Part shown: positions 12,148 to 23,385 of the stretch, one piece after another
Layout of the letters: each line of letters begins with the position of its first letter
How positions within the stretch are numbered: position 1 is the stretch's first letter
DNA from: Himantopus leucocephalus
Lineage: Eukaryota; Chordata; Aves; Charadriiformes; Recurvirostridae
NCBI GenBank assembly: GCA_003993805.1
Contig: RSEF01000006.1
Span: forward strand, 23,666,405 to 23,730,404
Reading direction: 5' to 3'
DNA: 64,000 nucleotides
Position numbers and translations under genes: made by a program
Notes under the pieces: model-generated
What the model was told of the DNA's origin: nothing
The model's database searches: none
What the model saw: the letters and a program-made list of their open reading frames with translations, nothing else

Positions 12148-12584
12148 CGGCCCCGCCGCACCGGCATCCCCGCCCGGTCAGCACGGCCGCCCGGCCCCGC
12201 AAGTGTCTCCCGCCGCCCAGGACGCGGCGCGGAGGGGAGGTTCGCCTCCGCCTCCCAGCACTCCTCTCGGAGCCGACGGCTACCCCGCCGTCCCCGGGCG
12301 GACCGTAGCCGTACGACGTACACGTAGCCGACCCGCTCCGCATCCACCGGTGCCCCCGCAGATCCCCCCCCGCGACGGGCCAATCTGCCGCCCGCCCCGG
12401 CTCGCCGTAGCCGGTGCAGCGCGGCCGCCCGGGGGAAGGCGCGCTCCGCCGCCGCTACCGGATCGGGCCCCGCAGCCCCGCCACCGCCAGGCCCAGCCGG
12501 GCCGGGCCGGGCCGGGTCCGGCGGGCATAACGGGGCCGCGGCGGCGCGGGGCTAGGGTGGGGAGCGCTATCCCGAGCCCTTCGG

Positions 12585-12633
12585 TGTTTCCTTTCGTTTC
12601 CTTTCGTTTTCTTTCGTTTCGTTTCGTTTCTCC
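12585..12633. repeat. TTTCG/TTTCC pentamer microsatellite
   Basis: Imperfect pentamer array of TTTCG with TTTCC variants, seen directly, about 1.1 kb upstream of the NKX2-3 start. Confidence 0.8.
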
Positions 12634-13489
12634 CGCCGGTAACGGGCGGCGAACGGCTCCACGGAACCGCCACGCCGCCGTGCCGGCGGGTGCCGCGCCG
12701 AGCGATCCTGCAGAGCCCTCTCCACACCGTGAGTCCCCCAGCCCCGGGGCTGCGCCGGGCATCGGCCGAGCACCCCGGTACGGCGCGGCGGGGGGTGCCG
12801 CGACCCCGCGGCGGCTCCCCGCGGCTCCCGGGCCCCTCCAAGGGCTCAGAGCCGCCGCTGCGCGGGGACCGGGCTCACGGAAGACGGGGCGGGGGGTCCC
12901 GGGCGAGATATTTCGTTGTGATTAAAATCCTGCCGCCCCGCAGGGCTCGGATCGGCGCCGAGGCGAGGCCGCGGGGAACCGGGCGCGCACGGCGGGCAGG
13001 TGAGTGTCCCGGGGCCGGGGCTTCGCGGGGCCTTCCCGGGTGCCTCTCTCGGGTCGTTACCGTCCGGCGGCTCCGCCGTTTACCGGCTCTGCCGATGCTC
13101 TCGTTTCCCCGGCTCCCGCCGCTCCGCGCGCCCCGGAGAAACTCATTTACCAGCGCCGCAGCCCGGGACGGAATCTCGGGCCCCGCGCACTTCGCCACAG
13201 CTCGGGCGCTCCCGGTCCCGCGGCGGGGCCGGTTCCCGTTCCCCCGGCGCGCCGGATCGTTCCCACCGCGCCGCTTCGAACCCCTCGCCATAAATCGCGG
13301 CGGGTCGGTCTCTATCGCCGCTCCCCACCCGCTCCCGGTGTCGGCCGCCTTCCTCCCGTCCTGAGGCCGCCTCGTCGGGACGGTGGACGGGGAAAAGCGC
13401 TCGCCGTAACCAGGCCTGATCGGGGCCCGGCTCTGCTCCGTGCCGCCGGTGCGCGGAGGAGCCCGTCACTGCCTCGCTGCCGCGGCCCC

Positions 13490-13521
13490 GATAACAATTA
13501 GCAACGATTAGCGCCTTATCG
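13490..13521. promoter_or_regulatory. GATA/homeobox motif cluster
   Basis: Within 32 bases there is GATAA (13490), CAATTAG, CGATTAG and CTTATC (13515, a reverse GATA site). This AT-rich patch sits inside a CpG-rich domain about 2 kb upstream of NKX2-3 and resembles an enhancer core. Function is inferred from motifs only. Confidence 0.35.
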
Positions 13522-14227
13522 GTGTTACACATCCGCCGCCGGCCCGGCTCGGCCCGCTCCCGGGGAGGTGCAGGCGCGGAGGCCCGGCGGCAGCGCGGCG
13601 GGGCGGCCGGGGACTCTGCACCGGGCCGCGCTCCCCGGGAGCCCCGCGGCGGCCGGTCTCCGCGGCGGGGAGAGCGGCGGCCGGGTGCTTTCGGTGGCGG
13701 CGGCAATGAGGGATGCAGGGGCACAGCCCGGTGTCCGCCTGCCCGCCCGTCGGCGGGAGCAGCAGCCGCCGTGCCGAGGGCCCGGCCCCGGGCCCGGCGG
13801 GGTCTGGCTCGCCTGGCGCCATCGCGCTGCCGCCCGCAGCGGGATCCCGGACGGGCCGAGCGCCAGACGCGGCCTGAGGGCAACGGAGAGCCCGGGCCGG
13901 GATGAACCGGTGCTTCGGGACGTCTCCCCGGCGGTGGGAGCCGTTCTCCCGCCGGGACCCGCTCAATCGTGCCGCCGCCGGCCTCAGAAAATACTCGGGG
14001 AACCCACGCCCTGCGGAAAGAGCGAGCCGCGGCCGGGTCCCGACACGCGTGGGAGCACCCCTGTGTTATCTCGGCCTTTCCCGCGGCAGCCTCGTCCCTC
14101 GCCGCTGCTCCCGGTGCGGTAATCCAGCCCGCACCTTCCCACCCTGCCGGGGCCGGATCAGTCCCACTTCGGCGGGACGCGAGTGGCGATTTCCCCGCTG
14201 GGGAAGACGAGAAAGAGGGGAGCTGTT

Positions 14228-14303
14228 CGGGCTCGGCCGTGCCCCTCGGCGCCCGCCGCCCCGGTACCGGGGCGGCGGGCGCCGAGGGGCACGGCCGAGC
14301 CCG
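14228..14303. repeat. Perfect 76-bp palindrome (two 38-bp arms, no spacer)
   Basis: Each base from 14228 to 14265 pairs with its partner from 14303 back to 14266, centred on GGTACC. The next pair outward (14227/14304) mismatches, so the edges are sharp. The palindrome is almost entirely G and C. It may be a real cruciform-forming sequence or a fold-back assembly artefact; the sequence alone cannot decide. Confidence 0.9.
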
Positions 14304-14423
14304 GGTAAGCGGCTCGGGGGGTGCAAGAACCAGGGGACGGCGCAGCCCCGGTACCTGCCAGCGGGTGTCAGCCCCGAGATGCGGCTCCGGGGGCTTTCCC
14401 AAGCCGGCTGGGCTGGGGTCACC

Positions 14424-14545
14424 GGGCTATTAATGGTTATTTTATTTATATCATTAGCGGCGTCCCCTGAGCTCTGTTTACAGCGGGGCCTTGTTGTCCC
14501 GGCCGCTCCTGCGCTCTGTTTAGACAGGGGATTATTGTAATGGAT
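14424..14545. promoter_or_regulatory. AT-rich homeodomain-motif patch upstream of NKX2-3
   Basis: Contains TTAATGG, TATTTTATTTATA, TCATTAG, GATTATTG and TAATGG within about 120 bases, surrounded by GC-rich DNA, about 3 kb upstream of the NKX2-3 start. It is a candidate enhancer on composition and motif density alone. Confidence 0.3.
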
Positions 14546-14640
14546 GGAGCTCGCCGTGCGGATGCTGCAGCGGAGCCAAGAGCCCCCCCCCCGCCCCGGG
14601 CCCGGAGAGGGGGGAGCAGCCCTGCAGCGGCCGCGCACAT

Positions 14641-14654
14641 CNCCCCCCCCCCCC
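14641..14654. other. C-homopolymer with ambiguous base
   Basis: A single N at 14642 is embedded in a long C run, so run length and base identity here are uncertain. Confidence 0.9.
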
Positions 14655-14811
14655 TCCGCCTCCCTTTCCCCGGGGCCCCGGGCGCAGGCTGCCCGGTAGC
14701 AGGCGACCGCGGCCGGGGGCCTCGCTCGGGGCGATGCTATCAGCCCCAGGGCTGCTAATTGCTCCATTAGTCTCGCGGGTGCCGAGTGCTGGAGCCGGCC
14801 CCGCGCTAATG

Positions 14812-15050
14812 GCCGTAAACAAACAAACACGCTAATCCGGCCCTGTCTCCAAAAACCCCGGCGTTCGGGGAGCCGACGGGGGACGGCGGCGCGGCTACGG
14901 GGAGGCCCTCGACGGGCGGCACCCACCCACCTGCCCGCCGCCCCGGGCATCCCGGAGACCCGCGGGCCGGGGCCGGTGGGGACCCGCGCCGCCGGGAGCT
15001 GCCCCCCGCGCCCGGCTCTATTTACACAGAGCCTGCCCTTGTGTAAACGC
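14812..15050. promoter_or_regulatory. Forkhead-motif cluster
   Basis: GTAAACAAACAAACA at 14815-14829 contains overlapping forkhead sites. TATTTACA (15019) and TGTGTAAACG (15040) add two more, the latter pair forming an 8-bp inverted repeat (TTTACACA / TGTGTAAA). FOXF/FOXL factors act in the gut mesenchyme where NKX2-3 is expressed, so a role in NKX2-3 control is plausible but inferred. Confidence 0.35.
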
Positions 15051-16884
15051 TGCGCGCCGTGGTTTATCTCAGGGCCCGTCTGTTTCTCGTTCTCTGTCAG
15101 CAGCGCCCGGTGAAGGATGGCCCTTTCCCAGGGGCTCGGCCCTGATTTATGTGAGAACGGCAGCGCGCCGGGGACGCCCCCGCACGGCGGGGCCGGCGAC
15201 GAGCCGCGGGTCCCGGGGCAGCGACCCGCCGCCGGGGCCGCCGGTGGGGAGGTGCCCGGCCCCGGCCCGCACCGGCCGCGGACACCTGCCGGCAGCGGGA
15301 CCGCCCGCCGCCAAGCCCGGTCCGGCACGGCACGGCGCTGCGTCCGCTCCCGGGGCCGTGCTCGGCCGCACCGGGGAGCTCCGGGGGGGAGCGGGCACGG
15401 AACGGCCCCGCCAGCAGCTCCCAGCCCAGGCGCGCATCCCCGGCCCGCTGCATCTCCCAGGGCAAAGGATGGCTTTTATCCCAGCCCCGCCACTGGCCCA
15501 GGAATGACTCTTTTTTAACAATTTTTTGAACCTAAGCCTTATCTTTATTCCCCAGGAGAGCAGAGGGCTCCTGCAGGAGGGGGAGCCAGGCCCAGGCAAG
15601 GGGTGTTGCGTACTCGTCCAGCAACGTGCTGTCTTCGTCTCCCTCTGCCCTGTCCCAGCCGTCCCCGGGCAGTGCCAGCACCATCCTGCCCACTCGGGTC
15701 TGCCAGTTGACACCTAACTCCACCTCTCAGGGTCCTGGGAACCCCCTGGCTTGGCTTTGCCAAGAACCACTCATGTGACGCCCATTTTTCCTGAGAAATA
15801 CATCACTACAAATATCTGCGTTTCTTCAGTATTTCCTTGCTCCACTGGCATTGGCTGATTTACTTTTGCTTCACAGTTCTTGCAGGGATGCATGGCTTGG
15901 CAATATGTCCCAAAACAAAGCCTCGATGAGAAATGTGTTTTTTGAGGGTCAGACCAAGGCACTTTAGCATCCTGAGAAACGTATACGTTTCCAAGGTGGG
16001 AGCTTGATTTGGGGGGCACCAGTAGCTGTGTGCAACATTCAGCGCTCAGCATTTTGGGGGATAGGAGTGGCTGCTGGTCATGGCAGCAAGGGGAGCTTGG
16101 TAGGCTTGGACACCAAAGGGAAGGCTGTCCTTGATTTCAGTGCCCCATGGACCTCTGAAAAAGAGGCTGACACATTGAGCTCGGTGAGAGCCAACTTGTA
16201 GGAGCAGGTAAAGGTCATCCCACATCTGAAGCAACGCAGGATAGGAAATGTCAGTGCCAAGGACCCCCTCCCGCCTGCTTTTATTTGGCGTCTCTCGTGC
16301 ACAAAGGATATCCAGGCTTCACAAAGCCACCCTGCTGCACAACACAGCCCAGTGACTGTGGACGTGCAGAGGGTAGCAAAGCACCTCTTCCTCTGGAGGA
16401 GAAGCTGTCATAAATCACAGTTTACTGCTCGTGTGATGAGAAGGTCCCATGTCGGGGCTTCTGCTGGAGGACACCGTCGTGGACACACATACGCCACCCC
16501 CTTGCCACTCGCGCAGAGCAAAACCCGCAGCCTTTCTAGGAGCGCCATTGCTCCGTGCCTCAGAAGCTGTTGCCGCATGTTTGTGTCCATGAGGTTAAGA
16601 AGCAGGGCTGAAATTCATCCTTCAGCAGAGGCCCAGCACGAGGCTCGCTCCCCGCTCGCATCCACAGGCCTGCGTACCACTTGCATCCCATAGGGCTTAA
16701 GTGGAGCCTAAGTGGACCCCGGGCCTTGCGCTGGCGGCCTGCCCGGCGCTGGATTTCAGCTCCGAGCCCAGGCCTGCAGCTCTGATTCATGCACGTAATC
16801 CCGCTGAGGTCAGCAGGTTTCATCCTGCTCCCACCGCAGCCCGCGGGACGGTTCACACGAGAGTGGCAGGGTCAGGCTCTGTGT

Positions 16885-16990
16885 TTGCATGCGCCATAGA
16901 AAATGGAACAATTAAGATTAAACCAATTAAATTTTAACAGGTCTGGAAAGCGTTTTATTACATAATAAACAGGAGGGATTAGCCGTGTCG
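16885..16990. promoter_or_regulatory. AT-rich candidate regulatory element
   Basis: Dense AATTAAG, CCAATTAAATT and TTATTACATAATAAAC type motifs in a short AT-rich block, with homeodomain-type cores on both strands. Conservation was not tested. Confidence 0.3.
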
Positions 16991-18106
16991 GGCTTTGCTG
17001 CGTGTGTGCTGGCGGAGCGGTTCCTTGCTGTCCGCGGCACTTGGTGTTCCTCTGGGCTGGGGACCTCCCTGCGCTGCCGCTGGGGCTGGCCCGCACGGGG
17101 CTGGGAGCGCAGCTGCACGCTGGCTCTCGTTCCCGTCCAGCCCCCGAAGCATTCTGGGTGCAACGCTTTTCTTAGCCTTTTCTAGAAGAAATTTCGCAAG
17201 TTATTCAGTGGCTATTTCTACAGGCGTCCTTCAGGCAGAGGGAAGCCCTCGTGGTTCTGTAGGGGCGTGCTGGTGAGGAGCGAGCGGCCGGGCTGGATCT
17301 GTGCGAGGTGGTGACACATGTCTAGTCTTAGAAACAGAGCTGATAAGTTCCTCTTGTTTAGGGCATCTGCCCGGCAGCCAGTCCCCACTTCTCTCCCTGC
17401 TTAATCAAGATTCCTCCGGCTGCAAGCAGGGCATGTTCCCATGCGGATGAGGCCATCCTGGGCATGGCTACCCTCGGAGCTGGCAACTCTGCGCCAAAAA
17501 TGGCGCACGGCTGCGGGTTTGGCTGGGTGGTTTTGGGGTAATTGGACTGAGAAAGGATGCAGAAACCAGCCTTGGCAGAAACTGTGCTGCAACCTTGGCC
17601 GAGCACGAGTGGGGCAGTGCACGGGCAGTTGTCTCCCTGTGGCGCTCGCTTGGCTCTGCTGGTGTTCATCTGTAGGGACTGCCACGGGCTCCGAGAGGCA
17701 CCCACAGCCGGGGGCTGTTGCGTGGCTTCATCTTCTCAGCCTTAACTCGCCACCGGCCAGCTCAGCAGGGTTGTGCACAAATACCCCCCTGCCCTGCAAC
17801 AACCTGCAGCTGGGGGCTTGGGAGGAAGGCAGGGGCTGGGGAACCTCATCCTTTCTGTCTCCGCTGGGTAAATACAGGACAAGAGCCTGGCAGGCTCAGC
17901 CAAAAGGCATTTTGCACGCTGTTTCCAGAGGCCACGGTGGGCCAGCTTCCGACGCCGCGGTGGGTTTTTCTCTGGAAGCAAAATGGTTGCTGCAGGGCGG
18001 GGTGGACTGTGGCATGTTCAGGGGCAGCAAAGGCAAACAGCTCCCTGGCTGGCTACTGCGCCTGGAAAGGTTAATGGTGGAGCGTGCGCTTGGCCTGCAC
18101 ACTTTT

Positions 18107-18112
18107 AATAAA
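18107..18112 (+). terminator. Possible polyadenylation signal
   Basis: AATAAA on the plus strand with TTTCGTTTTCC-type T-rich sequence shortly after. There is no upstream coding exon; it could serve an unannotated non-coding RNA or be chance. Confidence 0.15.
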
Positions 18113-18249
18113 CACCTATTCTTTCGTTTTCCCTCAAAATACTTCTCATATTTTGCCATGGCTGCTTGTGTTGCTCCCTCCTGCGACAGCCCCTCACCGC
18201 AGTATAAATAGAGCAGCCCCTGGGTCCCACACGCAGGCGGGCAGGTGGG

Positions 18250-18420
18250 AGATTTGAAAGCTTCTGTTAATAGTTTATCTCTGAGTCCGCCTAATGAATT
18301 CTCCTTGTAATTACTGCGCAGAAATTGTTAGTGTATCCTGATGATTCAGAACTTTCTAACAACAACTCTGGACCAAATTATAAACTGTTTTTCTATCTTG
18401 GAGTGGAGACTTGAGAGAGG
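18250..18420. promoter_or_regulatory. AT-rich candidate regulatory element
   Basis: Contains GTTAATAGTTTATC, CTAATGAATT, TTGTAATTAC and AAATTATAAAC within about 130 bases. Motif density and composition suggest an enhancer for NKX2-3 or GOT1; this is inference. Confidence 0.3.
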
Positions 18421-19679
18421 ATTCCTAATTGTTCTCGTCCCCTCAGGGGCCAGAGCTGGATTATCCCACACAGGCTTCTCTGCAGACTTGTTTTTAGTCT
18501 ATCGGCGGGCTCTCTGCCAGACTGAAGGGATGGGGAACTCAGTTTTCCAGATTTAAATCCCCCCCCTCCACCCTTCCACTCCACTTACACCTCTAAGGAA
18601 GAGCATGGATTAGAAAGGATTTGCCCTCATGGGGTTTTAGTTTGGGTTTGTGAAGATCGGTCCTTAAAAGCTTTGCTGTTTTTTTTTTATCCCCATGTAA
18701 ACCTGACTCTCGGCTTTAGACTGGGAATGGGCAGAAGTGAGGCGCTGTGGTTTTCCACGAGTAGACATCTCCCATTTCTTTTGAAATACCTGCCTTTAAA
18801 TGGCATTTCCTCTTGGAGACAATGGCTTAACTTGAAGGACAAGCAGGTGGTGATGGGTGAGGGAGGTGTTTCGGAGCAGGGCACGGCTTGACCCCTCCTG
18901 CTGTGGTCGCTGTGCTTTGGCCACACGTGCAAAAAGCTGGATGGGCCCAAGGCTCACCCAAAATGTGTCCCTCTGCCAGCAGTGACAGGGCAACCTGGGT
19001 CTCTTGATGTGGCTCTTGGCTGGTGCCGGTGCCGCTGGTGTACCAGCACACTGGAGGCTGTGGGCATCCCAGCGTGACTGGGATGCTCTCCCCAGGATGC
19101 ATCCTGGTGCTCATCCCCAGGACCTGTACTCCACCGGGAGGACTCGTGCAGTGGTGTTGTGTCAGACCAGCAGTCCCAGGGCTCTGTGGCCGTGGTGGAG
19201 GTGGCCAGTAGACAGCACAGGGACAAGGCAGCTCTTCCTTTCCTCGTCCTCCCCTTTCCCAGGGAGGCAAAAGAACACTCCGCCGGCTGTGCCCCATCCT
19301 GCTGGAAGCACTGACGCCTGTCTGGCTGCTGGGACACCCCATCGGCCCCGTCCCAGGCACGTCCCCAGCACCAGTGAGTGGGCACCGTGCCGCGTCACGG
19401 GGCCGCCCAGGCCCAGGCGCCCTTCTCCAAACATCCCTCCCGCCGCGCGCCCGCGGTACCCCCGCGGCTCGCCCGCGTCCGCCCCATGCACCCGCCCTTT
19501 GCTGACGGCGGGGAAAGTAGGAGCCGTGTCCTTGCGCTGACCTTCGCCTGACCTTCCAGTAACGCTCGAGAAACCCTCGGAAAGGCTTTCTCATTGTGCA
19601 GCCCCAGGGTTTCCAGGGAATTAGTCAGCAGGCTGGAATTGTGCTCTGTGTATGTGACCCCCCCGCTCCCGCTCCCCCC

Positions 19680-20160
19680 CCCGCCCCCCGCCCCATCTCT
19701 GGAGCCGGACCGGTCCAAGAGATATGTTGCCAGGGTGACAGCGAGGTGTGATGGATGGACAGAGAGTGGCTGTGGAGTGGCAGGGCCGCTGGTCAGTAAC
19801 CCAGGGCTGTGTTTATAAGAAGGAAGAGGCTGTTTCCTGGAGCTAACATAATGCAGCTCTAAAAAAGGCAGGGGAAATACATCATGCGCGGAGAGCGCAG
19901 CCCTGGGAGGGGAGGGCCGCTGGGGAGCCCAGCACCAAAACGAGCCTCCAGGTCAAGGTGCCTTTGACAGGGGCCTTTTTTATAGGCCATTTGCGTGAGA
20001 GTTCGCTGCTGTTTCTCTGCAGCCCTGACAGCGGCTCAAGGCCCAGCCGGGGTTTGGGGAGGGTCTAATCTAAACTCGCCGCTTTCCAGCCCTCCACTTG
20101 CAGGACCCGCTGATTTATTTGGAAAATAAATAATCGTCGCTGACTATTGTTTCGTCGCTG
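19680..20160. promoter_or_regulatory. Candidate regulatory block
   Basis: Includes GTTTATAAGAAGG, CTAACATAATG and, at 20110-20150, TGATTTATTTGGAAAATAAATAATCG with closely packed forkhead- and homeodomain-like words. It differs from its GC-rich flanks. Function is unproven. Confidence 0.25.
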
Positions 20161-20869
20161 CAGAGTGACAGTCCCCCGTCCCGTCCCCCCCCCTCGACGT
20201 GGGTCCATGTCCTGTCCTGCGGCAGACACTCGGAGGTGCGGGGAGCCGGGGAAGGACCCCGGTGAGGAGGCACCCCCCGCCTCGCCGGGCCCCAGCAAGC
20301 GGCGATGCTCGTGGCCACGGTCCCTCCATGGGCTGGGGACCCGGGGCATCACTCACGGCACTCGTGGTGCGTGGGCTCGGAGCTGGGACAGAGGTGACCG
20401 GCTGGAAAGGCAAAGGGACATCTCACCCTCCTTCCCAAACGCCAGCCGTGGCGGTTTTCCTCCCTTTAGCCGCACCACAGGTGTTTGAGGTCCTCACGCC
20501 TGATGCCAGCATCTCCCCTCCTGCGGGGCCGGGGGCTCTGCAGCCCCGCACACCCGCTGCTGCGACAGCTACGGGGTCATCCCCGCGCCTTGTGTCACCT
20601 GCAGCCACGCTCTGCCTAGTGTCACCCCCTCCGCCGGGGGGTCTGGCCACAAAAGCAGCGGCGGGTCCTGGTGCTGCGCACCGGTGTTTTGGCTCCCCAC
20701 CCGGCATGGCGGGGGCTGAGCCCCCCAGGTGGGCCGGGGGCACCGCCGCTCCACCGCCCCTGCTGCTGCTCCCGCTGCTCTGCCCTGCCCTCGTCTCCTC
20801 CGGACCTTAATCATCGTGGCTAATCGGACAGCAATGCCCCAGAAAATAGCCCTTGATTTTTCCCTACCA

Positions 20870-21454
20870 AAAAAAAAAAAAATAAAATTCTAATTAAAGC
20901 AGTTCAGAAAAGAACTTCTCAAAAAAAGAAGGGTTTTTTTTGGCTGTAAGTCCCACCATTTTCTATGTAGGCACAAACTGCTTCTATTACAGCTGAAAAA
21001 TTATTGAAATTTTGAAAATCTTTTCTTCTTTCTTCTCCTATTCCTTTTATTCCTATAGCCCTTCAACAGCTGAGCGAGTGATATTGCATTTAGGGTTTTT
21101 CTTTTCTTTTACAAGAGTGCCAAAGCTTTGAAAAGTGTCAGTGTAGGGAAGAAAAGATGAGAAAAGAGTGGAGGAAATCTAGCGCAAATGTCAGGCGGAC
21201 TTCAAGCAGCTTCAGGGCAGGGGAGAAAAAGAAGACAAGCAAAACATGAAAATACAGTACTTGCAAATTTCAAGCAGCTTTCTGGCTTAGGAAACTGAAA
21301 GAAAAAAAATTGTTTCAAAATATCCCATCGAAAAGTTAAATGAAAATGGTTTCCACAGAATAGTTTTCAATCTAATTCATTTTGGGCAAAAAAAAAAAAA
21401 TCAGTAATTTTTATGCTGAATAAGTATTAGAATTTATTTTTCACATTGATGATG

Positions 21455-21495
<41 letters not shown>

Positions 21496-22060
21496 TCTAC
21501 CTCAATATAATAATAAAAAACTCAATTTCCACCTTTCCAGCAAATATCTGGGCTCCGTCCTGTTCTCACTGGTGCGGGAGTAATTTTTTTCTTTCAAGTG
21601 AAGCCTTATTTTTGGCTCAGGTTTTTGCTTTCCCCTTTTTTCTTCAGAGGAGTGTTCTGTCTTCGGTGTTGTTCATACTTCCCCTACTCTAATTCATGCA
21701 AATACTGCCACATACACAAATTCCTCAATGAGTTCAATATTAATCAGCAAATAATATTGTTTTTGCAGCCCAGCCCGATTGCTGTCTAAAAGCCACTTTC
21801 TAAGTATTTGATGAGTATTTGTATATTTAATGTTTGCATTGTTCTAAGTGACTTTTAACATGAGGTTCTCTCGCAGCCGCTTTCGGTTCAAATCAGCACG
21901 TTCACACTCACTTCCATTTGAATTTGCGTTCGGCTCGGATTTTATACAGCTGTATTTGAACGACTCGCAAAAAAAAAAAACAAAACCAGCAATCCATATT
22001 TTGGAGTTATTTGGTTTTGTCTGACATATCCGTCACAGCTGCCGGTGCAGGGGAAGGCGA
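20870..22060. other. AT-rich block with poly-A tracts
   Basis: About 1.2 kb of strongly AT-rich DNA with several poly-A and poly-T runs and the AAT microsatellite. No coding exon, and no repeat family was recognised with confidence. Confidence 0.5.
21449..21494. repeat. (AAT)n microsatellite
   Basis: A short GAT lead-in followed by about 13 uninterrupted ATA/AAT units, seen directly. Confidence 0.95.
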
Positions 22061-22414
22061 TCCGTGTTTCTGGAAGCCCCTGTGCCGGCAGCCCGGGGCA
22101 GCGCTGTCTGTCCCCGAGCAGCCCTAGCCCTGATGCAGGGGTGTCGTGGGGCTGCCGACCTGCAGCCCTCTGACATCAGCCCTGAGCGTGGGACGGTGTT
22201 TTTTTTGTGTTTTTTTTTTTTTTTTTAAAAAAACACCCTCACTGTTTATTACCATTTCCACAACCAGTTCTCCATGGATTTGCGTCGATCCCCCCGTGGC
22301 ACCCCCGGACATGCGCTGCCCAGGGGGGAAGCGGGGCTGTCCGGGAGGGCTGGGGGGTGGTGTTTCATCTTTCTAGCTCCGCAGATTAGGGCTGCCCGGC
22401 TCCTCTGCGAGCCT

Positions 22415-22530
22415 CCCCAGGTGGCCATGATATTTCTAAAGGACTTGTCCGTGTGCCACAGTAAGCTCATTAGCTAATTCCCTTATTACGCAGCGTCAAC
22501 TGAATGAAGCATGTGTGTTTGGGCTTCCAG
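22415..22530. promoter_or_regulatory. AT-rich candidate regulatory element
   Basis: Contains CATGATATTTCTAAAGG, GCTCATTAGCTAATTCCC and TTATTACG in a compact block between GC-rich flanks. It resembles a conserved non-coding element, but this was not tested. Confidence 0.3.
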
Positions 22531-23239
22531 GCAGCCCCCTCTCGCCTTTCTCCCCAGCTCGCCTCGCCTCCTCATTACTCCCTTCTCTTTGTTTTAGCTG
22601 AGAAGGTGGGGTTTTAAAAGTCCTCTTGGCCTAGCCATTTTGGGCGCATGCTTATCCCTCCCTCGCCGGTCCCAGTCCCGGGGTACCCCCGGCGAGAGGG
22701 GCTGCTGCGGGCTGGGGCTGCAGCAGGCAGGATCCTGCTTGCCCGGCGGTGCCGTGCGGTGCTTTCGCCTCTGCCAAAGTGGCTTTTCGGGCCCATTCAC
22801 ATTGCCGTGTCAATCTCAGAGCCCGGCCAGGCGAACGTACTTAGGGTTTGATGCAGACAAAGCGACGCGCAGGGAGCTTCCTAGGAAGGAGGTTGCGGCG
22901 TGAAGCCGCCGTGGCGGGATGCTCCTCTTTGTGGGGTCGCCCCGGGTTTGGAGAGGGTCGATGGGCTCTTGCATCTTGTTTCCTGAGAGACGCCGAGCCC
23001 CTTGCTCCTGACTCCGACCCCAGCAGATGCTTGCCCGGAGCCAGGGGTTCAGAGCCCGCGGGGCCAAGCCTTTCACCCCCAAACATGGGGAGCCTGGGGG
23101 ACCTCTTCCCTCACCGCCTGCCCCGGGAGAAGCCCGGTCACAACCCCTGCCCGGGGAAAAGGGACGGACCTGGCATCCCACCCTCTTCCTTCTGGGGGGC
23201 CACACGCCGCAAAATCCACCTCGCGCCGGCGCTTTCCGG

Positions 23240-23385
23240 CCCTCTGTGAGAATGTACAGTTTGTGGCTCCTTCATTGACTTTGAAGAATGTCCCTTTATT
23301 CACAATGTTATTTCCTTTAATCACTGTGAGGTTGCAGGAAATCTTCTTGGAAAATTGTTTCAGATTGGCTGGAATCACCGTACTG
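23240..23385. promoter_or_regulatory. AT-rich candidate regulatory element
   Basis: A block with TTCATTGACTTTGAAG (TCF/LEF-like), CTTTATTCACAATG and CCTTTAATCAC, abruptly less GC-rich than the sequence just before it. Inferred from composition only. Confidence 0.25.

Larger units (their letters stand above)
8440..15480. promoter_or_regulatory. Large CpG-rich domain around NKX2-3
   Basis: Sequence is extremely GC- and CpG-rich for about 7 kb, covering the NKX2-3 3' end, both exons, the intron and about 4 kb upstream. Broad CpG islands of this kind are known at developmental transcription factor genes that are Polycomb targets. Boundaries are by eye. The domain contains the E-box, GATA/homeobox and forkhead motif clusters and the perfect palindrome listed separately. 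Confidence 0.75.
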
